Below, piece after piece: positions 5,201 to 5,290 of a DNA stretch of 5,290 bases. A model generated the notes under the pieces. The model searched no databases, was not told where the DNA came from, and saw nothing but the letters and a program-made list of their open reading frames with translations. The translations under genes were made by a program, and so were the position numbers. The DNA is from Acidobacteriota bacterium (lineage in GTDB: Bacteria; Acidobacteriota; Terriglobia; Terriglobales; Acidobacteriaceae): the NCBI GenBank assembly GCA_003225595.1, contig QIAR01000351.1, positions 1-5,290 on the forward strand, in the 5' to 3' direction. The stretch's first letter is position 1. Every line of letters starts with the position of its first letter.

Positions 5201-5290
5201 ACTCGTAGCTTGCCAGCCCACTGCAATTCACGAAGGAACTAGAAGGGGAGTTGTGCGCGCACAGACCCGACATTCACTAAAGGAAGACCG

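Larger units (their letters stand above)
4822..5290. other. Gene-poor, repeat-rich right end
   Basis: No intact gene is supported in these ~470 bases. Reading frames here are short, run across palindromes and overlap one another. The content is: the leader region of acylphosphatase, a palindrome (4839-4935), a possible promoter (4941-4970), a second palindrome (4996-5096), and a transposase remnant (5102-5200). After that come ~90 bases with nothing recognisable except the 12-base self-complementary TGTGCGCGCACA at 5252-5263. Confidence 0.6.

Noticed and set aside
5252..5263. TGTGCGCGCACA perfect 12-base self-complementary site
   Set aside because: Alternating GC/AC runs often give such symmetry by chance, and no gene start or second site lies nearby in the window.
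5004..5273. Minus-strand 82- and 89-codon frames at the right end
   Set aside because: They traverse the second palindrome and the transposase remnant, have Ser-rich or basic low-complexity products, and lack ribosome sites.

Overview
The window is ordinary-looking bacterial chromosome with moderately high GC. It carries six protein genes and a gene-poor right end full of palindromic repeats. The most likely host is a soil-type Acidobacteriota bacterium. This is an inference from three things: a bacterial GTP-type PEP carboxykinase, a radical SAM protein of a type I associate with acidobacterial genomes, and two long imperfect palindromes that resemble dispersed repeats of such genomes. No rRNA, tRNA or CRISPR array was seen.

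Layout. 1-1784 (+): PEP carboxykinase (GTP), cut at its 5' end by the window edge. 1785-1959: spacer with no convincing signal. 1960-3039 (+): radical SAM protein with an extra C-terminal cysteine cluster, function unknown. 3115-3363 (-): small three-helix membrane protein of the GlsB/YeaQ/YmgE family, with a very clear Shine-Dalgarno that fixes its start and a possible promoter upstream. 3379-3654: spacer with short degenerate direct repeats. 3655-3948 (+): 97-residue protein I do not recognise. 3973-4821 (-): two-gene unit acylphosphatase then adenine phosphoribosyltransferase (apt), joined as TAAATG. 4822-5290: no intact gene. It holds a ~97-bp imperfect palindrome in the presumed leader of acylphosphatase-apt, a TATAAT box at its outer edge, a second ~101-bp palindrome, and a short remnant of an IS4/IS5-type transposase.

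How the genes relate. PEPCK serves central carbon metabolism (oxaloacetate to PEP) and apt serves purine salvage. Acylphosphatase hydrolyses acyl phosphates and is tied to apt by position only. The other genes look like independent transcription units, and no multi-gene specialised system is evident. The most interesting signals are the long hairpin that would form the 5' leader of the acylphosphatase-apt transcript, and the orphan radical SAM enzyme.
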